Shown in pieces: positions 48,693 through 60,107 of a stretch of DNA of 64,000 nucleotides. Positions within the stretch are counted from its first letter, which is position 1; the number at the start of each line of letters is the position of its first letter. This DNA is from Peromyscus leucopus (taxonomy: Eukaryota > Chordata > Mammalia > Rodentia > Cricetidae). The stretch is from assembly GCF_004664715.2 (NCBI RefSeq), contig NC_051068.1:10904298-10968297 (forward strand), read 5' to 3'. Made by a program: the position numbers and the translations under genes. Below the pieces are notes generated by a model. That model was not told the origin of the DNA and searched no databases. It was given only the letters and a program-made list of their open reading frames with translations.

Positions 48693-48900
48693 GCAGTAGT
48701 TTTCAATTCCTGAGTCTTGAACCCCCAATGTCAGATATACTACATATCAGATATATACATTACGATTGATAACAGTAGCAAAATTACAGTTATGAAGTAG
48801 TAACAAAATAATTTTATGGTTGGGGGGTCACTGTAACATGAGGAATTGTATTAAAGAGTCACAGCATTAGGAGGGTTGAGGACCATTGTGGTAGAGGGCG
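48693..48900 (+). mobile_element. URR1-type hAT-Charlie DNA transposon
   Basis: Contains 'tacattacgattgataacag', 'aaaataattttatggttggg' and ends 'ggagggttgaggaccattg'. Terminal inverted repeats are visible ('cagtagttttcaattcct' versus reverse complement 'caatggtcctcaaccctcct'). A non-autonomous rodent hAT element. Confidence 0.8.
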
Positions 48901-48984
48901 TACCTAGCATGCATATGGGGCTGGATTCCAGCCCAACAACCCGGAAATGAGCAAAGCACAAACACATAACATTGTTTAAAAGGT

Positions 48985-49640
48985 GAAGGAAAGAGTTTGC
49001 TCAGTGGTTAACAACACTGGCTGCTCTTGCAGAGGACTTAGGTTCAAATCCCAGTGCTCACACAGCAGTGCATAACCATCTATAACTTCTGTTATAGGAG
49101 AGCCAATGTTGGAGAAGGTTATTTTAAGGTGTGCTACTTTTGTTTATGTTGCCTTTATTTAACTCTGTGAAGCTGTGTTACTGTGTCTGTCTAAAACACA
49201 TGACGGTCTAATAAGGAGCCAAATGGCCAATGGCAAGGCAAGAGAAGGGATAGGTGAGGCTGGCAGGCAGAGAGAATTAATACAAGGAGAAATCTGAGAG
49301 AAAAAGATCAAGGGACAGGAGAGGACAGAGGAGGACTTCAGGGGCCAGCCACCCAGCCACACAACCAACAACAAAGTCAGAAGGAAAGAAAAGGTATACA
49401 GGAATAGAGAAAGATAAAAGACCCGAGGCCAAAGACAGATGGGATAATTTTAAGTTAAGAAAAGCTGGCAAGAAACAAGCCAAGCTAAGGCTGGGTATTT
49501 ATAATTAAGAAGAAGCCTCTGTGTGTGATTTATTTGGGAGCTGGGTGGTGGGCCCCTCAAAAGAGCAAAAGCAACCAACCACAATCCAGTTCCCCTTTCT
49601 ACCCTCCAGTACACAGACATACATACAGGCAAAGCACACC
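48985..49640 (+). mobile_element. B2-type SINE split by an ERV LTR
   Basis: The head (about 48,985-49,089: 'gctcagtggttaacaacac', 'ggttcaaatcccagtgctc', 'accatctataactt') and the tail (49,584-49,640: 'atccagttcccctttc' then CA-rich) are two halves of one SINE. The LTR at 49,090-49,583 sits between them. Confidence 0.8.
49090..49583 (+). mobile_element. ERV solo LTR inserted in a SINE
   Basis: Begins 'tgttataggagagccaat', contains 'gccaatggcaaggcaag', 'ttaagaaaagctggcaag', 'taagaagaagcctctgtgtg' and ends 'gcaaccaaccaca'. TG...CA ends. No clean target duplication is visible. Confidence 0.8.
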
Positions 49641-49655
49641 TACACACACAAACAG

Positions 49656-49660
<5 letters not shown>

Positions 49661-49701
<41 letters not shown>
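49661..49701. repeat. (CA)n microsatellite
   Basis: About 40 bp of CA dinucleotides at the SINE tail. Confidence 0.97.
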
Positions 49702-49702
<1 letters not shown>

Positions 49703-49899
49703 CTTTTTTTAAAAGGCGAAGAAAATTACTATCCAATTTGCAATTATGACAATCATAATATAAATAAAATTCCAAAATGAAATGAAATGGGAAATGCTAT
49801 AGAGAACAACTTACCCAAACCATCTTAATTTGAGGCAGAAAACCTAGATAAGATAAGTACAGTAACAGTTCTTAACATTTGAATAAGAGTAAAAGGGAG

Positions 49900-50600
49900 A
49901 AAAAGAAAGAGTTATTCAGATTCACAGAGGAGTCTGCAAACTTTCACTAGGCAGGGCACCATCTAGACTTAGAGTATAGTATTCCAGAACACTGAAAGAG
50001 AAAGGAAATTTCCAAATACTTTTTACTGAATGTATGGAACATCAATTTTAAAAACTGGAAAAGGTTGCATATAAAAGCAGCTCCATTTTCCTCTTGGATA
50101 TCAATGCCAAAATCATAGAATACAGAAGTATATAGAATCCAATAGCACTTTATGAAATAGTTAATCATGGTCACACAGTATTTATTCTTGGAATGTAAGG
50201 CAACTTAGTATTAGAAATTCATTAATATTATATCACATATGCTATCAGACTAAAGAGAAAACTCATATAATAAACTGCAGAGATGAGGAAAGGCCTTGTA
50301 ATAAATTCACTAAAATATAGTAAGGTATTGAATGGATTAGAAAATTAATTATTTGCTCCGTAACCTGAATATCTTAATGTGAATGCTAGAGCCAGCACCT
50401 TTATTGATAAGGAATAAAATATGGAACAAAGGATGAATTGTTTGTTCTTGAATACAATGAGTTAACCTAAGAATGTGATTCTTCCTGAGGAAACACAATA
50501 CAATGAAACAACAAAAACATGTTTTCCCTAAATAAATGATTATAACATTCATTTGAAAGAACAAATAAATAAGAATAACAACAAAACACCCCCTAGAATG
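49900..50600 (+). mobile_element. Old L1 ORF2 fragment
   Basis: 'ttattcttggaatgtaagg' followed by 'ttcattaatattatatcac' resembles the L1 ORF2 reverse-transcriptase region in sense, with stops throughout. Confidence 0.5.
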
Positions 50601-50639
50601 TGGAACAGTAATGGGGATAGCCATTTCATATTTCATGTT

Positions 50640-50735
50640 TTGCTACGCAGCCAGGGCTATACATGGATCCCAGCTCCCCTTCAGTCTCCATAGTGTTGAG
50701 ATTAAAGACATGAACCACCTGTCCCAGGACACACA
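50640..50735 (-). mobile_element. B1 fragment, antisense
   Basis: 'ctacgcagccagggctatac', 'gttgagattaaagacatg' are reverse-complement B1 pieces. Confidence 0.5.
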
Positions 50736-51133
50736 GCCACTCCACTCCCAAAGACCAGTGTATTCTAACCATTTGTTAAGTCCTCTGTGAGTGTTGTCTT
50801 CTTCAGGCCCCTGTTTAAAATCTCTAGGCCCAGCCAATTTGATGTCTACAATGGCTTTGGGTTTTAGGGTAAAAAGTGGAATTGAGTTCTCAGGGTAATT
50901 TGTTACCACCAATACTATTTCAATTTCTTAAGATGTTTCAGAGTTTTCCTGTGATAGTCTAGAAACTAGGTAATGATTAATGATCAATATTTGTACAATT
51001 TTATTGGAAATGTGATCCTAATTATAAACAGGTTATTGGAAAATAGTTTCTTCATAGGCCTCTACTCAGCAACCCATAGTGATGAGTTCTAAAGTGTATA
51101 CATTGTGAGGGTAAGAAGGAGCCATCAGCTTGC

Positions 51134-51262
51134 CTTTCTCACAGTAATCCCCGGTCCACCCAAGGCCACAGGAGCAGCTCCCATCCACAGGATTGCAGAG
51201 TCCACCATTTTTACACAGACATTCTAGGTCACAATTGGTGCCATATCTTGTCTGGGGACAAC
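51134..51262 (-). CDS. Egfem1: Egfem1 exon: laminin-type EGF repeat (third), apparent GC donor
   Basis: This exon is 129 bp, after acceptor 'tttttttcctgtag'. It reads CPQTRYGTNCDLEC at the start and CGLGWTGDYCEK at the end, with eight cysteines. The expected 3' boundary, by length and by phase 1, falls at AAAG|GCAAGC, so the intron appears to start with GC rather than GT. GC-AG introns are a known minor class with the consensus AG|GCAAGT, and this site matches it well. The nearest downstream GT (51,101-51,100) would add 32 nt and shift the next exon out of frame, so the GC site is preferred. An assembly error or a single-base change from GT to GC is the alternative explanation. Confidence 0.86.
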
Positions 51263-51549
51263 CTACAGGAAAAAAATTTTAAATTTAAAAATTTTTAAAT
51301 ATTACATTAAATGAATATATCATGAGTCAACATTTTTTCTCTCCTTCAGTTTCCACATGAAGACAGCAAAACCATCAGAAAAATCTTCAGATGAAAACAA
51401 CCACCTGGATGTGTCCATTAGGTCACAAGTACAGCACTGGCTTGGGCTCACTCACTTCACATTCACTCCATAAACATTTACTGGGCTGGTCCTGTGTGCC
51501 CAGTACACCAGCACCTGGAGCTTGCCTGTGGAACAGTCAGCAGTAATTT

Positions 51550-51950
51550 GGGTCAGGACCTGGGATGCTTAATGTTGACTGTCAACTTCAGAGCGATCTG
51601 GAATCACACAGAAGACAAGCTGTAGGCATATCTGAGGGGTTATTTAGTTTAGCTAGCTTCTGAACATGCCTGTGAGGGACTAGCTTCATTGGGCGAATTG
51701 ATTAGGGTGCCATCGTTCTCTTGGTTTGGATCGTGGATTGCACTGAAATCAAGAAAGCTGAGCAGTAACATGAATTGTTCTTTGATCTTGACTGCAGAGC
51801 ACTGGGACCAGTTCTGTGATGTTCCTGCTACACGGTTTTTCCCTTCAGCTAGAACTATACACTAGAACCATGGGCCAGAGTAAGCTCTTCTCCTTTAAGT
51901 TGCTATTGTCAGAATATTCTATCATAGCAATAGAAAAAGGAAACAATAAT
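51550..51950 (+). mobile_element. Rodent LTR-type repeat, sense
   Basis: 'gttgactgtcaacttcagag', 'cttgactgcagagcactggg', 'gtaagctcttctcctttaag', ending '...atcatagcaatagaaaaagg'. Related in its end to the MaLR-like copies. Family not resolved. Confidence 0.5.
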
Positions 51951-51954
51951 GGAG

Positions 51955-52435
51955 AGTAGTTTATTTACTATCTCAAAAATTGATAGTGAGCAAAGTGTAG
52001 CAGTTATTTCTTTAATATTCTGGTGCTTCACTGTTCAGCTGAGGAGGGCATTAACCAAACACTGCCAACAGCAGTTAAGACAACAGTGAGTGAAGAGAAG
52101 GGGGCCTAAGGGCCTTTCTGTCCATGCCAGGGGAATATCATGGGGTGATAGGAAGTGCCATCAATGTGAGATTAGAGCCTCTGTAACATGAAGATGATTC
52201 TCATATTTAATTGGTTTTGCCATAAAAAAAAATATGGTCCCATATTGCCATCTAATACAACGTTTTAAGGAAAACTCAATATCCATATATTACATGAATT
52301 TCTCCAATCTTTGAGAGCTGGCAACTAATTAAAATTATTTTATAACAGCATGGAAGGCATATTCTGAAGCCAATTCAAACACATTTGTGGCTAGATTTGG
52401 CCACGGGCCTACCATTTATAACCTTTAGTTTATGG
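51955..52435. other. Intron of Egfem1, unassigned
   Basis: No gene or repeat recognised. Confidence 0.5.
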
Positions 52436-52439
52436 AGTT

Positions 52440-52610
52440 TTTACATAATGATATTTCACACATGGATTATCTCATTTAATGCTCCCAAACACCCCTGTGA
52501 TGTGGGTAACAGTGTTCTTAATTTTCTCTTGGAAAAACTGAAGCTTGGAGACTGAAGCCTTGTGCAGACTTAGACAACCAATAAGGCCAAAAGTCAAGAC
52601 TTAAATATGA
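52440..52610 (+). mobile_element. MIR SINE
   Basis: 'ggattatctcatttaatgct', 'acacccctgtgatgtgggt', 'aaactgaagcttggagac' are clearly in MIR order. Confidence 0.75.
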
Positions 52611-52910
52611 AACCTCTAACATCTAACTGAGCCTACTTTGAATTTCAATAGCAGAAGAGATATTGGAATATCTTTTGCTTGTTGTTTGTTTTTTAATTCC
52701 AGCTAGCATAAAAAGTTAGATGGATTTAAAAGGAGAGAAACAAACAAACACACAAAGTAACACCACTAGCCCAATTTGCATGAGGTTTCAGCTGACGTAA
52801 GCAGAAGGTGTGGCTGAATCCGGTAGAGGCACTTCTCTGTGTGGATCCAATAAAGGACCAGTTGTTGGTAGTCAAATAAAGGAAGGTTTATTTTGTGGGC
52901 AGATAACACT

Positions 52911-53300
52911 GTGTAGCTAGAGTTTTCCTGCCTTGCCCACAGTCAGGACAAATCTTTGTCACCTGCCAGTCCCACAGCCGCTCATACACAACCAAGTAAA
53001 CACAGAGACTTATATTGCTTACAAACTAACTGTATGGCTGTGGCAGGCTTCTTGCTAACTGTTCTTATAGCTTAAATTAATCCATTTCTATAAATCTATA
53101 CCCTGCCATGTGGCTTGTGGCTTACCGGCATCTTTTCATGCTGCTTGTCAGGGTGGCGGCTGGCAGTGACTCCTTCTGCCTTCCTGTTCTTTCTTTTCTC
53201 CTCTCTGTTAGTCCCACCTATGCTTCCTGCCTAGCCACTGGCCAATCAGTGTTTTATTTATTGACAAATCAGAGCAACTTGACATATAGACCATCCCACA
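52911..53300 (-). mobile_element. ERV solo LTR, antisense (cricetid type)
   Basis: Reverse complement begins 'tgtgggatggtctatatgtc', has 'aacactgattggccagtggc' and 'atggattaatttaagctat', and ends 'aaaactctagctacaca'. Same group as 30,476-30,830 and 26,711-27,045. Confidence 0.8.
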
Positions 53301-53479
53301 GCACAGCCAAGTGCAGACCATCTCAGACACCTGCACTCAGGACCGTGATCCTAATCATCCTCTATGCGGATCTGCTAGGTAAAGCCACGAGGAACCTGAG
53401 AACGGGCTCCCACAGGACATACAGAACATCCCACAGCAACACTGTGTGGTATACACGTGCCTGCTGGTTCTTGTGTGCT

Positions 53480-54310
53480 TCTATGCATGTGTATGTGGAG
53501 GGCACAGGTTAACCCCAAGTATTGTCCCTCAGCAGCCATCTTCCTTCTCTCTCTCTCCTTTCTCTTTTTCTTTTCAACACAGTTCTATTGATTTCCTGGG
53601 AACCTCACATCATACATCTAATAACACCCACTTCCCAGGCCTTCCATGTCCACACCTACCCTCATGACCTCCCCCACAACAAAATTTAAAAATCCTTTTC
53701 TTCCCACACCCTGCCAGAAGCCACCACCTGTAAAGAGCTAAACTTCAGCATCCCCTCACACTTTTCAAGAATCTTCTTCGATGGCTCCCCACCCAGGCTG
53801 TTACTTGTTTGTTCCCTTTGGGAAGGGTAGGGAGAGGGTCACATAAGCATTCCATGTGCTCTCTACAAATGTGTGTCCACAGTCCGATATTTCTGCCAAA
53901 GTGTTTCCTTGCTCCTTGCAGTCATCAGGAGCATCTTGGGCTTCCACATGATTTCTGGTGAAAGCACAGACCACAAACAAGGCTCCCAGCTGCAGCAAAA
54001 CCACAGATCCAGGATCCAGGCATGCCCCTCAGCGGCTGTGACATTACCATGGCCTCAGGCTGCAGCATAGACCACAGACATCCCAATGGCCTCAGAGGTT
54101 AACATGGGCCACAGATACCAACACAGACCCTGGCTGCAGTAGGAGGATGCCTTGTCTCTTAAAATAGGGGTTCTTTTGGGCCTGAAGATTGATGTTAGAT
54201 TGAGGGTAGATTGGCTGGCCAGCAAGCTCCAGGGATCTCCTTGTATTGACCTACTGAGATTACGCCTGTGCCACCATGCTTGATTATTTTACATTGGTTC
54301 AAGGGCTCAA
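53480..54310 (-). mobile_element. Antisense SINE apparently split by an L1 (Lx-type) fragment
   Basis: The outer pieces (53,480-53,555 and about 54,200-54,310: 'gattggctggccagcaagc', 'tgccaccatgcttgatt') look like one RSINE-type SINE. The core (about 53,560-54,190: 'caccatg/ccatggcctcagg' type text such as 'accatggcctcaggctgc' and 'accaacacagaccctgg') resembles antisense rodent L1. Both calls are by eye. Confidence 0.5.
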
Positions 54311-54393
54311 AATAAATCTATATAATCTGTCTGTCTGTCTGTCTCTCCTCTATCTAGCTATCATCTTCTCTGTGTACTTAAATTAATAGGTAC

Positions 54394-54773
54394 TGCTTTG
54401 CAATACTCCTTTTGTACTCTGTAATGATTTGTCACTCATTAATTATTAATTGGCTTAATAAAATGCTGATTAGCCAGTAGCCAGGCAAAAAAGTATACTT
54501 GGGACAGCCAAACAGAGAATGCAGGGAAGAAGAAGCGTGAAGTCAGAGAGACACCAGCCAGCCACCCAGGAAGGAGGACATGTAGAAAACGAGGAAACAA
54601 GCCATGAGCCATGTGACAAAGCATAGATAAGAAACATGGGTTAATTTAAAAGTAAGAGTTAGATAGTAACAACCCTGAGCTATAGGCTGAGAATTTATCA
54701 TTTTATTTACAAGCCTCAGTGTGTTTATTTGGGAGTTGCTGGTGGAACAGAAACATCTGCCTACAAACTAACA
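54394..54773 (+). repeat. 5' LTR of the provirus-like element
   Basis: Starts tgctttgcaatactcc and ends near 'ctacaaactaaca'. Its 3' end was placed by alignment to the 3' LTR and is approximate. Confidence 0.75.
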
Positions 54774-57178
54774 TACAGTGTCCAAATGTTTGGAATTTCC
54801 ACATAAAACCCGACATAGCTTTATAAAAGGATTCTAGACACACAAAAGTGGAGTCAGGCATGGTTTCTTGGTAGCTGAATTTTCTCAGGTGGGCTCTGTT
54901 TGCTGGCAGAGAGCAGAGGTGTGGCTCCTTTAAGAGGTGGCTTCCTAGCTTGGTGTTAGCAGCAAAAATGGGCAACTCTTTTAAGAGTCCCTGCTACCAA
55001 ATACTTACATGACGTTTATGAGCAGCAGTCGGTATGCTACTAGGTGGTGGTATGGACCTGTCAACTTCCAGAGTTAGGGCAGGTAAACAAGGCTCCCAGA
55101 GCTGGTGGTAAACATACCTCTGCCATGAGACTAGACTCTCAGGGAACCAAGGGGGAAGAGCCAGCACCAGCATGCTATGATCTAAGTTACACAGCAGTAT
55201 TTTTGCTCATATAGACAGGAAAGGATTACAGATACACAGTAAAGGCAGATTCAGACAAAAAGAGAAAAAAAAAACCCTCTAAACAAGTTACAGTGTGTTT
55301 AAAAATATACATAGGCTTGGGGGAGAAAAGAGAAAGGGAATAGACAGTCATAAAAAAGAAAAATAAAGTTTTAAAATAATAAAGTCCTTAAAAAGGGAGT
55401 AAGGTAATATAAATAAAAAAAAGCCATATAAAGATGAGGGATATACAGATAGTCTGAGTCCTATATGTTATTATGCTGTCTTTGAATTTTTTGGCAATTA
55501 AAAGACACTGGATTGTGAAAAGTGCTAGATTAAACCAACCTATATATTTTAAAATATCTTGACTTCAAAATTTAAGTCAAAAGATATGTTGTTTTTCAGA
55601 AGAGGTTATGCTTTTATTTCCACAGAAAATGAGAAGCTGTGAATTCACTCCAGATTAAAGAAAATAAGGTTTGAACAAGAAAGATCCCCTGAAAGTCCTG
55701 GCTGCAAACATAAAGAAACAAACCTAAAATAACTACAAGTTATGTGATGTATATTTTACCTGCTCAAACATGTAACAAAAAATCATCTCTAGCTGACTCA
55801 GTCTATACTTGTATTAATGCAGACATGTATGTTACCTTTAAAAGTTTATGTATTTTCGGAGCAAGGGGACCAAACACTAATGAAAATGGATGGCCCAAGT
55901 GATCCAACATTTCCAAATGCCTCTGTTACAGTCTCCTCAGAATTCTGCATCCAGACAGCTTCAAGGCTCCTGGCTGAGATGATCCAGCCTCACAGAATAT
56001 TCCAGTTAGGTTTGATCATAATCCTAAATTTTCTCAGAGTTTTCTAAAGATTACCAGTGCCCTTAGTCAACAGGAAGTAGTCTAGAGAACTATACCCACA
56101 TTCCCAAAAAATAGGTTATAAATGTTTATTTTAAGGGGGTTTGGTTATTGGTAATGGTCAGGAAAGAAAGCCGAATAAAGGAGATTAGATTCAGGGATTC
56201 CATTCTAAAGAAAAAAAGGGATATGATATAGAATGATAGGATAAAAGGATAAACTATTGAATCTACTTTAACCCCAAAACAACTATTAATCTTAAATATG
56301 TTACTTTGGTATGGATTTTCATATATTGATACAGATTTAAAGTTAATTTTTTTATACTATATGTATATTTCTACTCTCATTTAGGATATTATGTTTATGC
56401 AGCTCATTTAAAATTGTAATATATAATTAAGAAATACAGATTAATAATCATCTATAATAGCAAACTTATAGTAATGTTAGTTTTTCAAGGTCATACAGAG
56501 ATATATTTCAGATAGGCAATCTTCAAACACTTTAAAGACCTACAGAATATGGCATTTAAAATGTTTTAGGAACTTAGACTTTTCTCAACAGTGAGACATG
56601 TCTGCTCCTGGCAGCACCAATTACTTCAAAGAGGATGATAGGCATCAAAGAAACTCCATGTTTGTTTTCTGTAAGAAACTGCCATTGCCTCAATTGCTGA
56701 CAGTTACTGTCCACACTGGACCAGCAGGATTCAAGAAATGCAACTGCTAAACTTTGCCATGAGAAGGTGGAACAGTTCTTAAAAATTCTCTGCTTCACAG
56801 GAAAGTCTGTCAGAAATGCTGGGCCTGTAGGCCAGGGTTGGAAGGCCCAACATTATAGAGAAAGTTTCGGTGACTGGGTAACTGTCCAGGCAGCCTAATA
56901 TCCCTGTCATTAGGTAACTTTTCACTCTTCTGGGATCTTTGATGGAGTTGAAGACTAGATAATTACAATTATAGTTTCCCTAGTTATGATAAATGGTAAT
57001 TTAGGTACAAAACATTAGACTCACTAAGATAAGATAGAAAATATTTTCTCTAATTTTGCCAAATATAAATAGACTGGATATTGTAACTGTAATTCTTACT
57101 TAATAATTGTATTCGTTGTATATAATTTTACTCTGTTAAAGTTAAAACCTTTCTTTTTAATTAGACAAAAGGGGGAAA

Positions 57179-57542
57179 TGCTATATAATATTCCCTTTGT
57201 ACACTGCAAAGATTTGTCACTCAAGTTGGTTTAATGAAAGGCTGATTGGCCAGTAGCCAACTAAAAGTATAAGTGAGACAGACAAACAGAGAAAGAGGGA
57301 AGGGAGAGGGGCAGAGTCAGAGTGACGCCAGCCAGCCCCTGAGGAAGCAGGACATGTAGAAAAAAAAAATAGTTAACAAGTCATGCGAAATATGGATTAA
57401 TTTAAATGTAAGAGTTAGGTAGTAACAAGTCTGAGCTATTGGCTGAGCATTTATAATTTATATTAAGTCTCCGAGTCAGTTATTTGGGAAGAGGCTGATG
57501 GTTATTTGAGAGCAGGCAGTTGGGACTGGAAAATGTCAACCA
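57179..57542 (+). repeat. 3' LTR of the provirus-like element
   Basis: Starts tgctatataatattcc right after the polypurine tract and ends 'aaaatgtcaacca'. Confidence 0.75.
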
Positions 57543-57572
57543 AAGTACAATTTACAATTGCATGTTTTTATT

Positions 57573-57900
57573 GCGTAGTTTTCTGTTGCTGTGAAAAAAC
57601 ACCATGACTTAAAGCAGCCTGTATAAAAAGGGTTTATTTTGGCTTACAGTTCCAGAGGGATGAGTCCAGTTGAATGGAACAAAGGCATGTCAGCCAGCCT
57701 TGTGCACTGTGGCAGGAGCAAGAAACCGAGAGAAAACTGGAAGTAGGGCAAGACTTTAAATTCCCCAAACCTGCCCTCCAGTGACGTCCTTTCTTCAACA
57801 AGGCCAGTCTTTCTAAACCATCCCCTAACAGTGCCACCACCTGAGGGCCAAGTGTCTACATACTGGAGCCTATGGGAGACAATTCTCATTTAAACCATCA
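57573..57900 (-). mobile_element. MaLR LTR (MT/ORR1-like), antisense
   Basis: 'ctgttgctgtgaaaaaacac', 'ggcttacagttccagaggg', 'atttaaaccatcaca' form the reverse complement of a MaLR LTR. It sits about 30 bp past the provirus-like element. Confidence 0.7.
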
Positions 57901-57983
57901 CATACTTTGTAAACTACAATATCTGAAGTATGTGATTAAAACCTGCCCTAGTCGTCTTCTCCCTCTTTATACAGCAAGGGGGC

Positions 57984-58050
57984 ATGCCAGCTCAGATGCC
58001 ACAGCTGTATGCCAGCTCAGATGCCACAGCGGTATGCCAGCTCAGATGCC
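57984..58050. repeat. 25-bp tandem repeat, 2.7 copies
   Basis: Unit atgccagctcagatgccaca plus five bases, three near-identical copies starting at 57,984, 58,009 and 58,034. Confidence 0.95.
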
Positions 58051-58069
58051 GTGGCCTCGCTCTTGCTGC

Positions 58070-58530
58070 ACTTCCTTGTCTTGATGATTCGATGGTTCTT
58101 CTGTGCTTGTAATTTTAATTATGATAGTAATCAATATTAAGACTTCAGAGAAGCAAGTCTTCAGTTTCCAACACAGACTGTATTTGCATGTTTATCTCCT
58201 GTTTTTCTGACAGGGGCCTCTGCAGGTTCAAGAGTATGTCGGATTCGTTCATCTTGTAATTTAACTTCTCTAACGTTTTCGAAGTTTTCCAAGAGTGGCC
58301 ACTGTTGCCTAAATTGCTCCTCCTAGCCAAGAGTATGCATAAATAATTTTAATTTTTATACCAATTTCTGTGGCCTTCCAAGAGGCCATTGCCCCAACAG
58401 TGCAACAGGCAAACATGCTCCCATGGGATGAAAGGAAGCATGGTAAATCATACCACAGTCCCAGCACCGAGTCGTGGTCAGAGTCCAGCGTGTTTATCAC
58501 TTAAATAGTTAAAATGAATCTTTAGCAGTC
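58070..58530. other. Intron of Egfem1, unassigned
   Basis: No gene or repeat recognised between the tandem repeat and the second exon. Confidence 0.5.
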
Positions 58531-58538
58531 TTTGTTAC

Positions 58539-58664
58539 CTTGCTGACACCTTGATCCCATCAGGCCGGGTGGACAATGACATCTTCCTGTCACTGGGTCA
58601 CACTTTCCTGAGCCGCAGGAACACCATTGGGCACAATCCTGCCCATAATTACCTCCAGGACAAG
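58539..58664 (-). CDS. Egfem1: Egfem1 exon: laminin-type EGF repeat (second)
   Basis: This exon is 126 bp, one codon shorter than its neighbours. It follows acceptor 'ctctttggtctag' and precedes donor AAG|GTAACA, and is phase 1 at both ends. Joined to the previous exon it reads [11 protein letters not shown], then [11 protein letters not shown], and ends [12 protein letters not shown]. All eight cysteines are present; the missing residue is in the loop between cysteines 4 and 5 (CGSGKC instead of the usual CxNGGxC). It is separated from the next exon by about 7.3 kb of intron that holds a provirus-like LTR element and several other insertions. No stop or frameshift is visible. Confidence 0.88.
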
Positions 58665-58964
58665 CTAGACCAAAGAGCAAAATAAAGGCAGACGAAGCTT
58701 AGTTTGCTTACAGAACATCAGTCACTCAAGACTTCTAGACACTTGTCAATAAATGGCCTTTTCTCCTAATCCCGTATTTTGCTGACTTTCTTACAGTTTG
58801 ATTTTCAACCTAAAAGGTTACTTCAAAATAAGTAACAAAGTAGGAAGTCCCAAGCCGTTGCTCTCTCAGAGCAGTTTCTGCTGGAATGTGGAATATATAA
58901 GCCTGTATCTAGTTTCAAAAGACACGTCTGGTAGGTTTCACTTACAAATTAAAAACAATGGCTA

Positions 58965-59155
58965 ACAGGATGGAGAGGTGGCTCAGTGGTTAAAAGCACT
59001 GTCTGCTCCTACAGAGGACCCAGGTTCAATTCCCAGAATCCATACAGCAGCTCACAACTGTCTACAACTCCAGTTCCAGGGGATCTGACACCCTCACATG
59101 GAGATTCAGGCAAAACACCAATGCACATAAAATAAAAACAAATTATTAAACAAAA
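58965..59155 (+). mobile_element. B2-type SINE
   Basis: 'ggagaggtggctcagtggtt', 'acccaggttcaattccc', 'actccagttccaggggatc' and an A-rich tail; well preserved. Confidence 0.88.
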
Positions 59156-59189
59156 CAAAACAAAATCCCAACAGCATCCAGTCTTACTT

Positions 59190-59365
59190 TACACATACAC
59201 ACACCACAAACACATACACACATGTGCTCTAAGTGTATGTGTGTAAGAGAAAGAGACTATGCATATGTATGTATGTGTGTGTATTTTTTGCCTGTGTGTA
59301 TGAGTACGTGTGCATATATATGCTTATGTATGTATATTGTGTGGGCATGTGTGTGTGGGGGTGTA
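59190..59365. repeat. CA-rich then TG-rich simple sequence
   Basis: Degenerate CA repeats (to 59,222) followed by degenerate TG repeats, giving a loosely inverted arrangement. Confidence 0.8.
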
Positions 59366-59369
59366 GTTG

Positions 59370-60105
59370 TACTTTCAGGACATATAATATTTTTGCAAAC
59401 ATATTTAATATTTTGTTTCTTAAAGTCCTTTCTGAAATCTTATTTTATACTCCTAACCTCAACATAAAATCCGTAATACTCACATTTTCAAATATTTATC
59501 TGTGTCTTCGAATTTACTCATCTATTTTGCATTGTTCCAAAAATGAATTGAGATAAGTACTGAAAACAGATAACACACAAAATAACAGAAACATCTGTAA
59601 GAACCAACTGAGGTGGCTATGTGGTAACAACGTGAAGATAACCTTGGCCTTGGCAGAGGCAGGCTGCACACTTGGCTCTAACCAAACAATCTGTCAAGGC
59701 AAGGAAAGTTGCCCCTACAAGATCACAGCTTTCTCAAGACAACGTGTTCCCAGTGTTCAGGAGCCACAGCCTTTGAACACGCTCTTGCATGGGACGTCTC
59801 TTTGAAGAACACACATAAAGGAGCCAGCTGGAACCTTCCTCAGGAATTGTTTATGGGATGGCTTTCATGCAAAGATCACTTGGCAGTCGAGGACACAGAG
59901 GCACTATCCAGTAGGTGTCTGTCACCAGCATTTTGGATTTGAGACTTTGTCCTGTTAAATTTTTATGCTCAGTACGGTGGGGTGCTGTCATGGGACAATT
60001 AACAGAGAACATGTCCTTATGTAAGTCAGAGGCAGCATAAGCCTTATTCAGGCAGCATGGCCTGAATAAGCACAAACTTTGATTCTCTTCCAGTAAGACC
60101 TTAAA
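59370..60105. other. Intron of Egfem1, unassigned
   Basis: No gene or repeat recognised. Confidence 0.5.
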
Positions 60106-60107
60106 TG

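Larger units (their letters stand above)
54394..57542 (+). mobile_element. Provirus-like LTR element without recognisable genes
   Basis: Two similar LTRs in the same orientation (54,394-54,773 and 57,179-57,542) enclose 2.4 kb. Both begin TGCT and share 'gatttgtcactca', 'ggacatgtagaaaa' and 'taagagttag-tagtaacaa'. A polypurine tract (aaaagggggaaa, 57,167-57,178) precedes the 3' LTR. Flanks aggtac (54,388-54,393) and aagtac (57,543-57,548) could be a 6-bp duplication with one change. A degenerate lysine-tRNA-like primer site may follow the 5' LTR near 54,775. The interior has no gag, pol or env signature and no long open frame, so it looks non-autonomous. LTR divergence says it is old. Confidence 0.82.

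Noticed and set aside
51100..51134. GT donor at 51,101-51,100 for the third exon
   Set aside because: It would add 32 nt and put the next exon out of frame.
54774..57178. Gag, pol or env remnants inside the provirus-like element
   Set aside because: No recognisable motif or open frame long enough; small frames such as 55,817-56,047 have no family signature.
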